A DNA stretch of 64,000 nucleotides from Citrobacter amalonaticus (GCF_001559075.2 NZ_CP014015.2:4092001-4156000), one strand, 5' to 3'. Positions 34,647-43,825 are shown, counted from the first letter of the stretch. Notes: generated by a model from the sequence alone, not told the origin. Translations and numbers: made by a program.

Positions 34647-35891
34647 TTAACTTTTTGTTGAAAAATAACGTTCGCCCAGACGGATATCGTTTTGTGGAAT
34701 ATTGAAGACCCGGTAATAGCGAACAAAAACGATAATGCCGGTGATAAAGGCCAGCAGGGCAAAAGCGAAATCCAGTAAAATGATGTATTGCAGGCCGATG
34801 GTGGAGAGGTAGCCGGTAATCAGCGGAATAACAAAATTCGCGAGGCCGCCCATCATCATATAAACGCTGGTGACTTTGGCTTTGCTCTTTGGAAAGAATT
34901 CCGACATCACCGACACACCCAGTTGTAAAATCCCACCCGCGGCGGAGAAGCCAATCACAAACGCGCCCGCGTTACACACCAGCGGTGACGGCCAGAGATA
35001 AATGACGGCAGCGGTAACGGTGGCCAGTCCGGCATTAAAGACGTTAGCCCAGATAGGGCGAACCATTTTTTTCAGCAGTGCGGCAAAGATAAAGACGCAG
35101 ACCAGCGAACCCAGGCTGTAATATGTGATGGTTTTCAGTGCATCCGCTTCTTCCATTCCGGCGAAGGCCATGGCGTATTTCGGCATCCAGACCACGATAA
35201 CGTAGAAGGTGGAAAATGCCGCCACGCCAAACATGACGGAAGCCACGCCTTCCAGCCAGACCAGCGGTTTGCTGTTCATCTGCGGCAACTCTTTAGCGAC
35301 GCTGGCATCCACCAACTGACCGGGGAATTTACTGCGCAGCAGCATCAGGGTGATCAGCACAAATAAAATGCCAGGAATGATCACGCCATAGCCGTACCAG
35401 ATATTGTTGAGCAGCATATAGCCGACCAGCATCGGATAGAGCATCTGTCCGAAGGAGACCATTGCCTTAACCAGGATCACCGCAGAACCTGACGCTTTCG
35501 GGAAACATTCCATCAGCGCCGGGTAGCCACCGGTATCAAGCGCAGAGTTCGCCACGCCAACGCAGACGGCGAGTACAAAGGCCACCATCAGGTTGGGACT
35601 GGCAGGGATGCCGAAGAAAAAGAGGATATATAACGCGGCACCCAACAGAATGATCGCCCGACGACCGAATTTATCCGACAGGACGCCAAAAAACAGAATA
35701 CTCACCAGACGACCGAGTCCGATACCGGAAATTAAATAGGCGATCCCTGCGCTGTCGGTAGAAAACTTCGCGGCGAGTGAAGTCATATTTTGCGCCAGCG
35801 TAATGACGCTAATGCCGTGGAGAAAATAGCTGAGATAAATACAGATGACCGCCAGGAAAAATGGCGTGCTGAAAGCCTTATTCTGTGACAT
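34647..35891 (-). CDS. ydiN: MFS transporter YdiN
   Basis: A 414-residue major facilitator with about 12 hydrophobic helices and the cytoplasmic loop 2-3 motif GVLSDKFGRRAIILLG typical of the family. Context with ydiB and aroD suggests uptake of quinate, shikimate or a related carboxylate; this is inference. AAGGAG precedes the ATG. Its promoter region carries the same three-site operator array as ydiQ. YdiM, encoded upstream, is a close paralogue. Confidence 0.9.
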   Translation of the reverse strand: MSQNKAFSTPFFLAVICIYLSYFLHGISVITLAQNMTSLAAKFSTDSAGIAYLISGIGLGRLVSILFFGVLSDKFGRRAIILLGAALYILFFFGIPASPNLMVAFVLAVCVGVANSALDTGGYPALMECFPKASGSAVILVKAMVSFGQMLYPMLVGYMLLNNIWYGYGVIIPGILFVLITLMLLRSKFPGQLVDASVAKELPQMNSKPLVWLEGVASVMFGVAAFSTFYVIVVWMPKYAMAFAGMEEADALKTITYYSLGSLVCVFIFAALLKKMVRPIWANVFNAGLATVTAAVIYLWPSPLVCNAGAFVIGFSAAGGILQLGVSVMSEFFPKSKAKVTSVYMMMGGLANFVIPLITGYLSTIGLQYIILLDFAFALLAFITGIIVFVRYYRVFNIPQNDIRLGERYFSTKS

Positions 35892-35991
35892 TTTTTCAAA
35901 GCTCCTTGCCGGTTAATTTAATTCTGCTGTCGCCGGCGTTTTTATATCCGGCGATTTTCTATTAATATACGGAGGTGAAACAGCATGAACT

Positions 35992-36121
35992 ACATAACAT
36001 GACGTTTTCGTTACCAGGTATATTGCAGACGAAAGTGTGAAAACCCACGTCTCCTGCGACGTTTTGTTGCTGTTATTGGCGTTATACAAACTATATTGCA
36101 GTCAGCGATAACAATATTGCA
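35992..36121. promoter_or_regulatory. Three-site operator array and candidate promoter of ydiN
   Basis: Site A (36005-36027, core CCAGGTATATTGCA), site B (36088-36100, ACTATATTGCA) and site C (36111-36121, ACAATATTGCA) have TTG registers at 36023, 36096 and 36117, exactly the same 73- and 21-bp steps as at ydiQ. On the minus strand a possible -35 TACCTG (36015-36020) inside site A and a -10 TTATGT (35992-35997) with 17-bp spacing would drive ydiN. Confidence 0.6.
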
Positions 36122-36137
36122 TTCGGCGGATTCAGCC

Positions 36138-37361
36138 TTATTCCGCCACGGGTGATATCATCAACTGGCGTTTTGTTTCGAGACGGCTGCGATAGCCAAT
36201 AAACAGCGCCAACAAGAAACCCACGGCGGCAATACCGGTGTCGAACCACATAATATCGGCGATGCTCCTTTGTGAGAGATGGGCCGTGACCAGGGGGATC
36301 GTGAAGGTAGCGATGCTGCCCGCACTGTAATAAATGCCGGTGGCTTTTCCTTTGGCATGCGGAAAACGGGCGGCCATCAGGGTCAGACCTATCTGTACCA
36401 CGCCTCCGGCAGACGAAAAGCCGATCACAAAGGCAAAGACAATCACGACATACACCGTCGGATGCAGGCACACCGTCAACAGCGCGACAAACGAAACGAA
36501 GGTGTACAGCATCAGCAAGGTGGTTGAACGCACCGTTTTGCGCACCAGCGGGGCGGTAATCAAGACGCAAAGCAACGAACCGCAGGTGTAGATACTCAGC
36601 AGTTTGATTGACAGGGTATATGACATCCCGGCGACAAACTGACCGTATTGCGCCAGCCACTGGCTGATGAGATAAAACGTGGCCATCGAGATGTAGCCGT
36701 ACAGCGTATAGCTGGCCAGGTCGATAAATGCGCAGCGATGTTTTTCCGCCGGGCGTTGGCGCGGTTCGTGTGTCGGCGTGACCGGCGCGGCGCGACGTCC
36801 AGGATGCGGCGGAAAGGAGCAGCGCAGTAAAAACAGACCGTTAATCAGCATGATTGCGGCGGCAACGATAAATGACCAGCCAAACCACAGTTCTGCCCAT
36901 ACGAGCAGACTGATGATGATGGGCAGTAAAAACTGTCCGCCGGAGACAAAAGCCTTAATCAGGATGTTGGCGGTGCTCGGCGAAGAGGGAAAGGCCTCCA
37001 TCAGGCTGGGATAGGTACCGGCATCCAGGAAACTGTTCGCCATGCCCGCGAGGACGCCAAACGCATAAGCGATGATGATGTTGTGGGTCGTCAGAATACC
37101 GAAAAAGAACGTCACATAACAAAGCATCCCCAGAATGATGAAGGGGCGGCGGCCAAACCGGTCGGATAATAATCCGGCGCAAAACAGAACGCTTAAGCGC
37201 CCGATACCTAATGAGGAGATCACGACAGACACCCCAGCGGCATTTGTCTGCCATTGTTGTTCGAGCGATGCCATGTTGAGACTCATCAGGATGACTCCCA
37301 TGCCATGCACCAGGTAATTGAGATACAGCCCCATCGCGGTGGGGAAATAGTGATTTTTCAT
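36138..37361 (-). CDS. ydiM: MFS transporter YdiM
   Basis: A 407-residue major facilitator, paralogous to YdiN: both begin with a short tail before FLHGISVITL/LVHGMGVILM and share the RLSVLFCAGLLSDRFGRRPFIILG loop pattern and the SSAGGVVQIGLTLM segment near helix 10. The middle loop is longer and basic (HPGRRAAPVTPTHEPRQRP). The substrate is unknown. The 246-bp gap to ydiN holds the operator array, so ydiM is probably transcribed separately from ydiN. Confidence 0.88.
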   Translation of the reverse strand: MKNHYFPTAMGLYLNYLVHGMGVILMSLNMASLEQQWQTNAAGVSVVISSLGIGRLSVLFCAGLLSDRFGRRPFIILGMLCYVTFFFGILTTHNIIIAYAFGVLAGMANSFLDAGTYPSLMEAFPSSPSTANILIKAFVSGGQFLLPIIISLLVWAELWFGWSFIVAAAIMLINGLFLLRCSFPPHPGRRAAPVTPTHEPRQRPAEKHRCAFIDLASYTLYGYISMATFYLISQWLAQYGQFVAGMSYTLSIKLLSIYTCGSLLCVLITAPLVRKTVRSTTLLMLYTFVSFVALLTVCLHPTVYVVIVFAFVIGFSSAGGVVQIGLTLMAARFPHAKGKATGIYYSAGSIATFTIPLVTAHLSQRSIADIMWFDTGIAAVGFLLALFIGYRSRLETKRQLMISPVAE

Positions 37362-37490
37362 GATGCCTGCTCAGCGAAATTGCTAATGATTTTCCCTGGT
37401 ACGGGTTAAATCCCCGTGCCTTAAAAGTACAATCAGTCTGTTTATTTGAAGTTTCTTAGTATGAATCGCCTGTGGCAGGAAATACGTGGT

Positions 37491-37847
37491 CTAACACAAT
37501 CGTTCCAGGTCGTGGGCATAGAGTTCGGCAGCAACGGATTGATAAATTTTCCAGTCAAGAAAACTGCCGTCACGATAAACTGACTGGAAGTCGGCTAAAT
37601 CAGAAAAGAAACGCATGGTGTTATTGCCAATGCGGTTGTTTATCTTCTCAATAATGGCATTGATGCGTAATTTTCTTTTTCTGCGCATTTCCAGCAGCGT
37701 TTCAACAATGGCCGGAGGTAGTTCACTCTCGCCATTTTCCCAACGCTGCCAGTCGGTGACATTATAATCTGGCGCAATCCATAACACGCACTCTTCAATG
37801 GTCATTGCAAAAATATGACGTAATGCCTGTAGTTCATAAGCGTTCAT
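37491..37847 (-). CDS. ydiL: YdiL, helix-turn-helix domain protein
   Basis: A 118-residue cytoplasmic protein matching E. coli YdiL, whose fold resembles Cro/C1-type DNA-binding proteins. The N-terminal half (ELQALRHIFAMTIEECVLWI, then DWQRWENGESELPPAIVETLLEMR) shows the plan of an XRE-like domain; the C-terminal half ends in the family-conserved DWKIYQSVAAELYAHDLERL. I chose the second of two adjacent ATGs (37847) to match the 118-residue form. It may regulate a neighbouring ydi gene; there is no direct evidence. Confidence 0.88.
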   Translation of the reverse strand: MNAYELQALRHIFAMTIEECVLWIAPDYNVTDWQRWENGESELPPAIVETLLEMRRKRKLRINAIIEKINNRIGNNTMRFFSDLADFQSVYRDGSFLDWKIYQSVAAELYAHDLERLC

Positions 37848-38393
37848 CATTGAATGACCTCATATTAAAAAACGATAAGGCATAAATAACACTATTAACC
37901 CGGTTTCGGCATGAAGAGAGTCACAATATCTTGTGCAATATTCTTTGTTATGAATATGTGAATGAAGGAAATAACGGAAAAATATCGCACCGACAAAAAA
38001 TATTACCTCTGGCAGAAGAATAAAAAACATCAGTCCCTGACTGGCGTTACTCGTGGTGAATCAAAGGGTAATCGGCTAGCGTTCATGCCGCGACATGTTT
38101 CAATGCGTAATCATGAACGTGTAAATAGTGCTTATTCAACCAGACCCACGCTGCAATTTTATTGGAACGTCCTGACGGCATTAAACATGAGGAATGTTGT
38201 CTCGCAGAAGGCGGAATAAATGTGCGTTATACCCGGTATGCGGTGCAGAAGAAGGGGGATAGCAAGGTATTATTTCACATAAGAGTATTCCCATTCTGTT
38301 GGGGTGATGATGTGACGGGCTGGAGCGATCACGCCATTGACGCAGTAACCTACAAGACGTCATCTGGCGTGCGTAAAAACCGCGCAGTCAGGT
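37848..38393. other. AT-rich intergenic region, ydiL to rprA
   Basis: About 550 bp with no gene I can support. It must contain the ydiL promoter. A short inverted element, CACAATATCTTGTGCAATATT (37923-37942 region), resembles the ydiQ/ydiN operator core once but lacks the spaced partners. Two overlapping open frames (37962-38219 and 38162-38395) lack good ribosome sites and known similarity. Confidence 0.4.
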
Positions 38394-38500
38394 AAAAAAA
38401 AAGCCCATCGTGGGAGATGGGCAAAGACTACACACAGCAATTCGTTGTTTCACTCAGGGGATTTCCATACTTATAAATCAATGTCTTGATCTATAACCGT
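38394..38500 (-). ncRNA. rprA: Small regulatory RNA RprA
   Basis: About 107 bases on the minus strand, nearly identical to E. coli RprA. The 5' end ACGGTTATAGATCAAGACA forms the first stem with TTGATTTATAAG. The middle CCCCTGAGTGAAACAACGAA holds the region that pairs with the rpoS leader. The 3' terminator stem GCCCATC/GATGGGC ends in a T9 run. RprA activates RpoS translation with Hfq and represses csgD and ydaM. It lies beside ydiK, as in E. coli. Confidence 0.95.
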
Positions 38501-38506
38501 GACCTA

Positions 38507-38550
38507 ATAGTAGGGTATGGGGCGTTTTAGCGTCGATCAGATTCGTCTCA
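38507..38550 (-). promoter_or_regulatory. rprA promoter with RcsB box
   Basis: A -10 TACTAT lies six bases before the RprA 5' end (38507-38512), and an RcsB-type box TGAGACGAATCTGA is at 38537-38550, just upstream of the -35 region. This agrees with known Rcs phosphorelay control of rprA. Confidence 0.75.
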
Positions 38551-38686
38551 ATAGTTTAAAAGCCGTAAAGAATATGCGATGTAAATCAGGGATGGCGAAG
38601 CGGGGACAAGGAGTACAGATTAGTTGCGGGACGCCATTGTTTAGTCATACTAATCAATCAGGCGACCGGAGTCGCCTGCTATTGCG

Positions 38687-39799
38687 CTATTTTTTCGAGG
38701 CTTCGATTTCACTCAGCTCTTCGAGGAGTTCTTCAGGTTCACTGGTGGGCACTGGCGCTTCGTTGACCCAGGCCGAGAACAGTCGCCAGGAAACGGCCAG
38801 CAGTACCGGACCGATGAACAGACCAATCATGCCAAATGCAATCAGGCCGCCAATGACGCCGGAGAGGATCAGGAGCAGCGGTAAATCTGCGCCCATTCGG
38901 ATCAACATCGGGCGAATCACGTTATCCAGCGTGCCTACCACGCAACTCCACGCCAGCAGCACGCTGCCCCAGGTCGTATCGCCGGTCCAGTAAAGCCAGA
39001 TAATAGCCGGAATCAAAACCGGCAGCGGTCCCAGTTGTACCAGGCAGGAGAGGATCATTATGACGGTGAGCAACGTGGCATAAGGAACGCCGGAAACCGC
39101 CAGTCCGATGCCGCCCAGCACGGCCTGTACCAGCGCGGTCACCACCACACCCAGCGCCACCGCACGGATCGCCTGCGCGGCCAGCAGCATCGCCGCGTCG
39201 CCGCGCTTTGCCGCCAGACGGTAGGCAAAATGGCGAATACCCAGCGCCACCGTCTCACCACGCCAGTACAACAGGGCGCTAAATAACAGCATCAGGCCGC
39301 AGTGCATCATGAAGCGGCCAATGTGTGCGGCCTGGCCGACAAACCAGGTTGTCGTGGCACCGATGTACGGACGGAGTTTCGCCATGATCGCCGTACCGCC
39401 CATATCCAGCAGGTTATGCCAGCCAGCGTAGAGTTTCGCGCCAACCAGCGGAATACTGTTCAGCCAGGCCAGATCCGGCAACGTCATGTCCCCGCCCGTG
39501 ACGGCGTGAATCAGCGGCCCGCTACCGTCAACGATACTGTTGACCAGCAGTGCAATCGGGATCACAAACAGCAGTACTAATAAAAGCGTCATCACCAGTA
39601 CCGCCAGCGAACGACGGCCCCAGAGTAATTTTTGCAGGCGCAGTAGAACGGGCCAGGTCGCAATGACGATCGTTCCGGCCCAGGCAAAGCCCAGAATAAA
39701 AGGTTGAACAATCCAGAAACACGCCACAATCATGATGGCTAAAAACAGCACCGACAGCAGCACTTGTGCGATATCCCTGGGCTGACGAATATTGACCAT
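38687..39799 (-). CDS. ydiK: YdiK, AI-2E family transporter-like membrane protein
   Basis: A 370-residue inner membrane protein of the AI-2E transporter / UPF0118 family, with about eight hydrophobic segments and the conserved block near IWLYWTGDTTWGSVLLAW and DNVIRPMLIRMGADLPLLLILSGVIGG. Some family members export autoinducer-2 or exchange ions; the role of YdiK is not established. The C-terminal tail is acidic (SEPEELLEELSEIEASKK). The ATG at 39799 fits the family; a GTG four codons earlier is possible. It is divergent from ydiJ. Confidence 0.92.
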   Translation of the reverse strand: MVNIRQPRDIAQVLLSVLFLAIMIVACFWIVQPFILGFAWAGTIVIATWPVLLRLQKLLWGRRSLAVLVMTLLLVLLFVIPIALLVNSIVDGSGPLIHAVTGGDMTLPDLAWLNSIPLVGAKLYAGWHNLLDMGGTAIMAKLRPYIGATTTWFVGQAAHIGRFMMHCGLMLLFSALLYWRGETVALGIRHFAYRLAAKRGDAAMLLAAQAIRAVALGVVVTALVQAVLGGIGLAVSGVPYATLLTVIMILSCLVQLGPLPVLIPAIIWLYWTGDTTWGSVLLAWSCVVGTLDNVIRPMLIRMGADLPLLLILSGVIGGLIAFGMIGLFIGPVLLAVSWRLFSAWVNEAPVPTSEPEELLEELSEIEASKK

Positions 39800-40004
39800 A
39801 AACTCTTTCACCTATGTAGTGCGTCAGATCGTTGACGCGACGTGACCGCTCGAAACACGCCTCATAATGATGGGCAATTTCAGCGGTTTTTGACAGGCGG
39901 ATTCTGCCAGTATTTCTGTTGGGTGTATTAGAAAAAAATGTGATACAACAATAAGCAAACGATTAACACCCACAACACACAGACCGCAGGAAAGGGTCAC
40001 GATA

Positions 40005-43000
40005 ATGATTCCACAAATTTCTCAGGCACCCGGCGTCGTTCAGCTGGTGCTCAATTTTTTGCAAGAGCTGGAGCAACAAGGATTTACCGGCGATACGGCA
40101 ACCAGTTATGCCGATCGTCTGACAATGTCGACAGATAACAGTATCTATCAACTTCTCCCCGATGCCGTGGTTTTTCCCCGTTCAACGGCTGATGTGGCGC
40201 TCATTGCCCGCCTGGCGGCGCAACCGCGTTATATCTCGCTGATCTTCACCCCGCGCGGCGGCGGTACCGGCACTAACGGACAGGCGCTCAACCAGGGCAT
40301 CATTGTCGATATGTCCCGCTATATGAGCCGCATCATTGAAATCAACCCGGAAGAGGGCTGGGTGCGGGTGGAAGCGGGGGTCATCAAAGATCAACTGAAT
40401 CAGTATCTGAAGCCGTATGGCTATTTTTTTGCCCCGGAATTGTCTACCAGTAACCGGGCAACGCTGGGCGGGATGATAAATACCGACGCCTCCGGGCAGG
40501 GGTCGCTGGTCTACGGGAAGACATCCGATCACGTGCTGGGGGTGCGGGCCGTGCTGCTGGGCGGCGATATTCTCGACACGCAGCCGCTGCCGGTCGAACT
40601 GGCGGAAACGCTCGGTCAGAGCAACACCGCGATTGGCCGCATCTATCGCACCGTGTTGGAGCGCTGCCGTGATAACCGTCAGTTAATTATTGATAAATTC
40701 CCCAAACTGAACCGTTTCCTGACGGGCTACGATTTGCGTCATGTGTTTAACGATGACATGAGCGAATTCGATCTGACCCGTATTCTCACCGGCTCGGAAG
40801 GCACGCTGGCGTTCATTACGGAAGCGCGACTGGACATTACGCCGCTGCCGAAAGTGCGCCGACTGGTGAACGTGAAATACGACTCTTTTGACTCTGCGCT
40901 GCGCAATGCGCCGTTTATGGTGGACGCGCGCGCGCTGTCGGTGGAGACGGTGGATTCAAAAGTGCTGAACCTGGCGCGTGAAGACATCGTCTGGCATTCG
41001 GTGAGTGAACTGATTACCGATGTCCCGGACAAAGAGATGCTCGGCCTGAACATTGTCGAATTCGCCGGGGATGATGAAACGGTTATCGACGGACAGGTGG
41101 CTTCCCTGTGCGAGCGGCTTGATGAACTGATTGCCCGTGAAGAGGCGGGCGTGATTGGCTGGCAGCTGTGCACTGAACTGGCGGGCGTTGAGCGTATCTA
41201 TGCCATGCGCAAAAAAGCGGTGGGCCTGCTGGGGAATGCGAAAGGGGCGGCAAAACCGATTCCCTTTGCCGAAGATACCTGCGTGCCGCCGGAACATCTT
41301 GCTGATTACATCGCGGAGTTCCGTGCCCTGCTTGATGGTCACGGTCTGAGCTACGGCATGTTCGGGCACGTTGACGCCGGGGTACTGCATGTGCGTCCCG
41401 CGCTGGATATGTGCGACCCGCAGCAGGAAGTGCTGATGAAGCAAATCTCCGATGACGTGGTGGTGCTGACGGCAAAGTATGGCGGTTTGTTGTGGGGGGA
41501 ACATGGCAAAGGTTTCCGCGCTGAGTACAGCCCGGCGTTCTTCGGTGATGAACTTTTCGCGGAACTGCGGAAGGTTAAAGCGGCGTTCGATCCGCAAAAC
41601 CGCCTGAATCCGGGGAAAATATGTCCGCCGGAAGGCGTTGATGCGCCGATGATGAAAGTCGATGCGGTCAAACGCGGCACCTGGGACCGGCAAATTCCGC
41701 TGGCCGTGCGCCAGACCTGGCGCGGAGCGCTGGAATGTAACGGCAACGGTTTGTGCTTTAATTTCGATGCGAAGAGCCCGATGTGTCCGTCGATGAAAAT
41801 CAGCCTCAATCGTATCCACTCGCCCAAAGGGCGCGCGACGCTGGTGCGCGAATGGTTACGTTTGCTGGCGGATCGCGGTGTCGATCCGGTGCGACTGGAA
41901 AATGCGCTGGCGAGCAAACGACCCAGTCTGCGCTCGCTGATTTCACGCACCCGCAATACCTGGCATGCCAACAAGGGCGAGTATGATTTCTCGCATGAAG
42001 TAAAAGAGGCGATGTCCGGCTGTCTGGCCTGCAAGGCGTGCTCGACGCAGTGTCCGATCAAAATCGATGTTCCGGAATTCCGCTCGCGTTTCCTGCAGCT
42101 TTACCATACCCGCTACCTGCGTCCGCTGCGTGACCATCTGGTGGCGACGGTTGAAACCTATGCGCCGTTAATGGCCCGGGCGCCGAAAACCTTTAACTTC
42201 TTTATTAACCAGCCGCTGGTGCGCAAGCTGTCGGCAAAACATATCGGCATGGTCGATCTGCCGTTGCTGTCGGCGCCGTCGCTGCAACAACAGATGGTCG
42301 GGCATCGCTCGGCGAACATGACGCTGGAACAGCTTGAAGCGCTGTCGGATGCGCAGAAAGCCAATACGGTGCTGGTGGTGCAGGATCCGTTCACCAGCTA
42401 TTACGATGCGCAGGTGGTGGCCGATTTCGTCCGTCTGGTTGAAAAACTGGGGATGCAGCCGGTTCTGTTGCCGTTCTCGCCAAACGGTAAAGCGCAGCAT
42501 ATCAAAGGATTCCTGACCCGCTTTGCGAAGACCGCTAAAAAGACCTCTGAGTTTTTGAACCGTGTGGCAAAACTGGGCATGCCGATGGTCGGCGTCGATC
42601 CGGCGCTGGTGCTCTGTTATCGCGATGAGTACAAGCTGGCGTTAGGCGACGCGCGCGGCGATTTCCACGTGCAGCTCGCCAACGAGTGGCTGGCCACCGC
42701 GCTGGCTTCGCAGGAACCGCGTGACGTCAGCGGCGAATCCTGGTATTTCTTTGGTCACTGTACCGAAGTGACCGCGCTGCCCGGCGCGCCCGCGCAATGG
42801 GCGTCGATCTTTGCCCGTTTTGGCGCGAAGCTGGAAAACGTGAGCGTGGGCTGCTGCGGCATGGCCGGTACTTACGGTCATGAGGCAAAGAACCATGCGA
42901 GTTCGCTGGGCATTTATGAACTGTCGTGGCATCAGGCGATGGAGCGGCTGCCGCGTAGCCGGTGCCTTGCAACGGGATATTCCTGTCGCAGTCAGGTGAA

Positions 43001-43061
43001 ACGGGTTGAAGGCACGGGCGTGCGTCATCCTGTACAGGCATTACTGGAGATTATTGGATGA
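40005..43061 (+). CDS. ydiJ: YdiJ, FAD/4Fe-4S D-2-hydroxy acid dehydrogenase
   Basis: A 1018-residue fused oxidoreductase. The N-terminal PCMH FAD-binding domain (PRGGGTGTNGQALNQG, about 85-100) is followed by the FAD-oxidase C domain (FGHVDAGVLHVRP), a 4Fe-4S region (SGCLACKACSTQCPIKIDVPEF, about 670-690) and a GlpC-like Cys-rich C-terminal part (VGCCGMAGTYGHE; ATGYSCRSQVKR). Such proteins oxidise D-2-hydroxy acids; E. coli YdiJ has been linked to D-2-hydroxyglutarate oxidation as I recall. The stop overlaps the menI start by four bases (ATGA). Confidence 0.93.
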   Translation: MIPQISQAPGVVQLVLNFLQELEQQGFTGDTATSYADRLTMSTDNSIYQLLPDAVVFPRSTADVALIARLAAQPRYISLIFTPRGGGTGTNGQALNQGIIVDMSRYMSRIIEINPEEGWVRVEAGVIKDQLNQYLKPYGYFFAPELSTSNRATLGGMINTDASGQGSLVYGKTSDHVLGVRAVLLGGDILDTQPLPVELAETLGQSNTAIGRIYRTVLERCRDNRQLIIDKFPKLNRFLTGYDLRHVFNDDMSEFDLTRILTGSEGTLAFITEARLDITPLPKVRRLVNVKYDSFDSALRNAPFMVDARALSVETVDSKVLNLAREDIVWHSVSELITDVPDKEMLGLNIVEFAGDDETVIDGQVASLCERLDELIAREEAGVIGWQLCTELAGVERIYAMRKKAVGLLGNAKGAAKPIPFAEDTCVPPEHLADYIAEFRALLDGHGLSYGMFGHVDAGVLHVRPALDMCDPQQEVLMKQISDDVVVLTAKYGGLLWGEHGKGFRAEYSPAFFGDELFAELRKVKAAFDPQNRLNPGKICPPEGVDAPMMKVDAVKRGTWDRQIPLAVRQTWRGALECNGNGLCFNFDAKSPMCPSMKISLNRIHSPKGRATLVREWLRLLADRGVDPVRLENALASKRPSLRSLISRTRNTWHANKGEYDFSHEVKEAMSGCLACKACSTQCPIKIDVPEFRSRFLQLYHTRYLRPLRDHLVATVETYAPLMARAPKTFNFFINQPLVRKLSAKHIGMVDLPLLSAPSLQQQMVGHRSANMTLEQLEALSDAQKANTVLVVQDPFTSYYDAQVVADFVRLVEKLGMQPVLLPFSPNGKAQHIKGFLTRFAKTAKKTSEFLNRVAKLGMPMVGVDPALVLCYRDEYKLALGDARGDFHVQLANEWLATALASQEPRDVSGESWYFFGHCTEVTALPGAPAQWASIFARFGAKLENVSVGCCGMAGTYGHEAKNHASSLGIYELSWHQAMERLPRSRCLATGYSCRSQVKRVEGTGVRHPVQALLEIIG

Positions 43062-43468
43062 TCTGGAAACGTGAAGTGACCCTCGACGCCCTCAATGCGA
43101 TGGGCGAAGGCAATATGGTCGGCCTGCTGGATATTCGCTTTGAGCATATCGGCGACGATACGCTTGAAGCGTCAATGCCCGTCGACGGACGTACGAAGCA
43201 GCCGTTCGGTTTGCTGCACGGCGGTGCTTCCGTCGTGCTTGCAGAAAGTATCGGCTCTGTTGCCGGTTATCTGTGCACCCAGGGCGAGCAGAAAGTGGTG
43301 GGGCTGGAAGTTAACGCTAACCATGTTCGCTCTGCGCGGGAAGGGCGCGTGAAAGGGATCTGTAAGGCGATTCATACCGGCTCCCGGCATCAGGTCTGGC
43401 AGATCGACATCTACGATGAGCAGCAGCGACTGTGCTGTACTTCGAGGCTGACCACGGCGGTCGTGTGA
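43058..43468 (+). CDS. menI: 1,4-dihydroxy-2-naphthoyl-CoA hydrolase
   Basis: A 136-residue hotdog-fold thioesterase (formerly YdiI) that releases 1,4-dihydroxy-2-naphthoate from its CoA ester in menaquinone synthesis. The family core is seen in QPFGLLHGGASVVLAESIGS, with the catalytic Glu about residue 63 and a Gln/His before it. It also hydrolyses other aryl-CoA esters in vitro. It overlaps ydiJ by four bases, so the two are coupled. Confidence 0.95.
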   Translation: MIWKREVTLDALNAMGEGNMVGLLDIRFEHIGDDTLEASMPVDGRTKQPFGLLHGGASVVLAESIGSVAGYLCTQGEQKVVGLEVNANHVRSAREGRVKGICKAIHTGSRHQVWQIDIYDEQQRLCCTSRLTTAVV

Positions 43469-43568
43469 CGTTGTCACACAATAAAATGTGATCTCTATTG
43501 CTTTTGGTCATAATCTGCGCAGCAAAAGGTGATATACTGTGCAGGTTTTGACCATAAGCGAGGATGAT

Positions 43569-43757
43569 ATGACTAGCCAACTAGACCCGGCCCAACTGGC
43601 AATTGAGTTTTTACGTCGCGATAAAACCGCGCTCTCTCCAGCCCAATATCTCAAAAGACTGAAACAGCTTGAGCTGGAATTTGCCGATTTACTGACGCTC
43701 TCTTCCACTGAATTAAAAGAAGAGATCTACTTTGCCTGGCGCCTTGGCGTTCATTGA
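43569..43757 (+). CDS. ydiH: YdiH, small conserved protein
   Basis: A 62-residue protein, mostly helical by composition (QLAIEFLRRDKTALSPAQYLKRLKQLELEFADLL), nearly identical to E. coli YdiH. Its function is unknown. The ATG at 43569 follows GAGGAT at suitable spacing; an open frame back to 43539 adds ten residues not in the family. A strong terminator follows. Confidence 0.9.
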   Translation: MTSQLDPAQLAIEFLRRDKTALSPAQYLKRLKQLELEFADLLTLSSTELKEEIYFAWRLGVH

Positions 43758-43781
43758 TTCAGCGATCGTTAACGTAAAGAG

Positions 43782-43808
43782 AACCCGACATTCGTGTCGG
43801 GTTTTTTT
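43782..43808 (+). terminator. Rho-independent terminator of ydiH
   Basis: The nine-base-pair stem AACCCGACA/TGTCGGGTT around a TTCG tetraloop is followed by T7. Confidence 0.92.
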
Positions 43809-43825
43809 GTTTCTCACTGGCGGTA

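Noticed and set aside
37962..38395. Two overlapping small frames between ydiL and rprA
   Set aside because: No Shine-Dalgarno sequence and no family resemblance; composition differs from neighbouring genes. Left as unexplained intergenic DNA.
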